From assembly GCA_929200515.1 (NCBI GenBank), contig CAKNAD010000124.1:1-8484 (forward strand): 8,484 bases of DNA. The letters run 5' to 3'. The first letter of the stretch is position 1, and every line of letters begins with the position of its first letter. A program made the position numbers and the translations under genes. The notes under the pieces were generated by a model that searched no databases, was not told where the DNA came from, and saw nothing but the letters and a program-made list of their open reading frames with translations. The DNA comes from Candidatus Gorgonimonas leptogorgiae (GTDB taxonomy: Bacteria > Pseudomonadota > Gammaproteobacteria > Pseudomonadales > Endozoicomonadaceae). This document shows positions 6,829-8,484 of this stretch, in pieces.

Positions 6829-8256
6829 ATGAATATAACTAAAATAATTACAAAATATACTAATTCTAGTCAATCAAATAATAATAATGCTACACTTGAA
6901 CAAAATAATGCAGCACAAGTTATTCAAAAGCATACACGAATCTACCTTAAAAAAAAAGGAATTCTATCGAATAACCTTCTTTCAAAATATAAAACATTAT
7001 GCATTGCACGACCAAAAGAACTATTTAAGTATATGCCTCGAGCTACAACTGGTGCAACTAAAGTTTTTTTACCTAAAGATTTTCCAAAAGTTATTTTTAA
7101 ACAATCAGGCAAAGCCTCAGGTGAAATACGTTTACGTATAATGCAAAAAGTACGGGATATACTTACTAGGCAAAAAAGCTCATGTTTGATTATACCAAAA
7201 GCAATACGTTTTGGTGATTTCTTAGTTGAAGACAGGCTCCCTATAAACACTGATAGTTTCCATAATATGGCACTTTATATTTCTCATACCAAGTTGTTTG
7301 ATGATGCTGTTCGTGAAATGACAAAATTGTTTTCAGAAAATTATTTGACTGATCTAATTACATATTGTTCTAGACAACACCTAGGACATATTCTAGGGGT
7401 AGGTAATTCTGTTCGATATGATAATTTACCACTTTTTATTGTTGAATCTCATGGTATCAAAAAAGGAGCTATAGGGTTAATAGATCTTGAACATTTATCA
7501 GAAAGACAAGATAATACAACCTTAAAAACTTTAGTTCGCATATTTCCTTACCATCTTAATATTATCAAACAAGAAGCTGATTCTTTAAAGATGATATACG
7601 ACAACAAAGAATTGGAAGAAGTAGCAACTCAAGGAAGAAAATATTTGCAACTAGGATATACTGATTTTCTTAATTGGCTACAAATAAAAGGTATCTCTAA
7701 TAACCCTAAAAATTGGAAGTTTGAAATAAATCGAAACAGAGAAAAAGAATTTAGAGATCTTATTGAATTAGAACTTATAAAATTAAATCAAGGAATAAAT
7801 GATTTATATAAAAGAGACTCAAATTATCATGCCGGGAGTCAAATTTCAAAATATTATTTAAAAGAAGATATTGTTCATAGTGCTAGAGAGCTATCTTATA
7901 AAATTACTCCAGCAATTCTTAACGATATAGTTAATGTAATAAATGAATCTCTAATATCTAAAATAGAAAAATATTCTCGTAAAATAGTTTCTATTCCCGA
8001 TGAAGCTACAATAGTTGCATTAAGATCTCTATCTATAATGAGGGCTAAATTTTTTTGGAGTGCCGGGGAGATACTTGATGAAACTGACTTGATAAATCAT
8101 GAAAAATGTAGTGGCTTTATAGAAAAAAATCGTATAGCTGAACAATTATTTCATATCATATTTGAAAAGTTAGTTGATTATAGAGAAATTTTTTATTATG
8201 ATCCAGGATATAATTCAAGGTCAATTACTTTTCAATCTAACTGGATTCGCTTTTAA
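6829..8256 (+). CDS. Hypothetical protein with N-terminal IQ motif and possible kinase-like core (475 residues)
   Basis: After an Asn/Ser/Gln-rich start (1-27), residues 28-43 read AAQVIQKHTRIYLKKK, which fits the eukaryotic IQ (calmodulin-binding) pattern: I32-Q33, R37 and K42 in place of the last Arg. From about residue 57 the sequence resembles, as I recall, hypothetical proteins of environmental Chlamydiae with the phrases MPRATTGxTKVFLP, LIIPKA, GDFLVEDRLPI, VRYDN and IGLIDLEH. In order these could be a kinase-like fold: VIFK (K91), helix 99-112, hinge 131-139, an N193-V195-RYDN segment and D219 in IDLEH. The usual catalytic Asp before N193 is not evident, so activity is doubtful. No signal peptide or membrane segment is seen. 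The ATG at 6829 has only a poor ribosome site (AAGAAAA, 6816-6822); the next in-frame Met is residue 69, beyond the IQ motif. It may be a secreted host-interaction protein, by inference only. Confidence 0.92.
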   Translation: MNITKIITKYTNSSQSNNNNATLEQNNAAQVIQKHTRIYLKKKGILSNNLLSKYKTLCIARPKELFKYMPRATTGATKVFLPKDFPKVIFKQSGKASGEIRLRIMQKVRDILTRQKSSCLIIPKAIRFGDFLVEDRLPINTDSFHNMALYISHTKLFDDAVREMTKLFSENYLTDLITYCSRQHLGHILGVGNSVRYDNLPLFIVESHGIKKGAIGLIDLEHLSERQDNTTLKTLVRIFPYHLNIIKQEADSLKMIYDNKELEEVATQGRKYLQLGYTDFLNWLQIKGISNNPKNWKFEINRNREKEFRDLIELELIKLNQGINDLYKRDSNYHAGSQISKYYLKEDIVHSARELSYKITPAILNDIVNVINESLISKIEKYSRKIVSIPDEATIVALRSLSIMRAKFFWSAGEILDETDLINHEKCSGFIEKNRIAEQLFHIIFEKLVDYREIFYYDPGYNSRSITFQSNWIRF

Positions 8257-8315
8257 ACATGAGATAGCGTTAATAAATCCGTGCTATGTATTAAAATATA
8301 GTAAGGTAAAAACAT

Positions 8316-8435
8316 ATGACAGATAAACTTGATTTCACTAGAGCAATTGAAAAACTAAAATAAGGCAAAGACATTCTAGGAGAAGATAGTATTTTAACAC
8401 TATTTCTCAAACAACTAACTGAAGTTGCGTTACCT
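8316..8435 (+). pseudogene. IS256-family transposase, N-terminal fragment with internal stop, truncated
   Basis: From ATG 8316 the frame reads MTDKLDFTRAIEKLK, stop (TAA 8361-8363), then GKDILGEDSILTLFLKQLTE and VAL. This matches, from memory, the common start of IS256/Mutator-type transposases (MTDKLDFTxAIEKLKxGKDILGxDSILTPLIKQLTEAAL). The stop probably came from a CAA glutamine codon by one C-to-T change. Homology ends at about 8435, where the IS200/IS605-type end begins. The full protein is about 400 residues; only about 40 codons remain and the DDE catalytic domain is absent. It begins 59 bases after the preceding gene's stop. The left inverted repeat of the IS256 element was not located. 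Confidence 0.85.
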
Positions 8436-8484
8436 AGTAGTGCCGTAAAGCCTCGCCCTTTAGGGCGGGGATATAAGGCATAAA
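8434..8484 (+). mobile_element. Left end of an IS200/IS605-type element, tnpB expected just downstream
   Basis: CCTCGCCC (8451-8458) pairs with GGGCGGGG (8463-8470) across a TTTA loop, eight pairs with one G-T, a G+C-rich palindrome in very AT-rich DNA. GTGCCGTAAA (8440-8449) precedes it and ATATAAGGCATAAA follows up to the window edge. By comparison with the divergent copy at 1-90, a tnpB-type start codon should follow immediately beyond 8484. The element interrupts the IS256 fragment. The bases before the junction are TTAC (8430-8433), the target preferred by the family member IS608, so a TTAC-specific insertion is possible. The exact boundary (8434 assumed) is an inference. Confidence 0.72.

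Noticed and set aside
6887..7250. Overlapping open frames on both strands (6887-7141 plus, 6942-7250 minus) at the start of the IQ-motif gene
   Set aside because: Both overlap the 475-codon frame, whose protein shows recognisable motifs through this stretch. The alternative frames show none.
8264..8287. Inverted repeat ATAGC / GCTAT just after the IQ-motif gene, as a terminator
   Set aside because: Only five pairs with a 14-base loop and no T-run after it; it may instead belong to the end of the IS256 element. Not enough to call either.
1..8484. CRISPR array, tRNA or rRNA genes
   Set aside because: No regularly spaced repeats with unique spacers and no tRNA-like cloverleaf or conserved rRNA segments were seen on either strand. 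The only direct repeats are the two immediate tandems at 93-124 and 348-387 and the partial repeat at 388-430.

Overview
The window is very AT-rich (judged by eye, roughly a quarter to 30% G+C). It holds two large intact plus-strand genes and decayed insertion-sequence debris at both edges. Low G+C, abundant Ile/Lys/Asn, a large orphan protein, an IQ-motif protein resembling hypothetical proteins of amoeba-associated intracellular bacteria, and nested IS remnants together suggest the genome of an obligate intracellular or endosymbiotic bacterium. A Rickettsiales-like organism, a Chlamydiae relative or another protist symbiont would all fit. The sequence does not settle the phylum.

Layout. 1-90: minus-strand left end of an IS200/IS605-type element, with a decayed terminal hairpin and the first codons of a broken tnpB-like gene. 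91-439: AT-rich leader with two perfect tandem duplications (16 bp x2 and 20 bp x2), an extended -10 promoter and a duplicated ribosome-binding-site segment. 440-6262: a 1940-residue protein of unknown function. It has two long helical halves separated by a charged, apparently disordered linker that carries basic clusters and an 11-lysine run. 6263-6828: a 566-base intergenic region rich in inverted repeats, including a 21-bp-arm hairpin inside a pair of 9-bp inverted repeats, and a terminator-like hairpin that could end a small transcript. 6829-8256: a 475-residue protein with an N-terminal IQ motif followed by a region with weak resemblance to a kinase fold. 8316-8435: the start of an IS256-family transposase with an internal stop. 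8434-8484: the left end of a second IS200/IS605-type element, well preserved, which cuts off the transposase fragment.

The two genes are on the same strand but 566 bases apart with separate leaders, so they are probably transcribed separately. Neither protein has an evident signal peptide or transmembrane segment. Both carry eukaryote-like features (basic NLS-like clusters and poly-lysine in the first, an IQ motif in the second). The simplest reading is an accessory segment bounded by mobile-element remnants that encodes two candidate host-interaction proteins. That reading is inference; no experimentally known system is recognised here.
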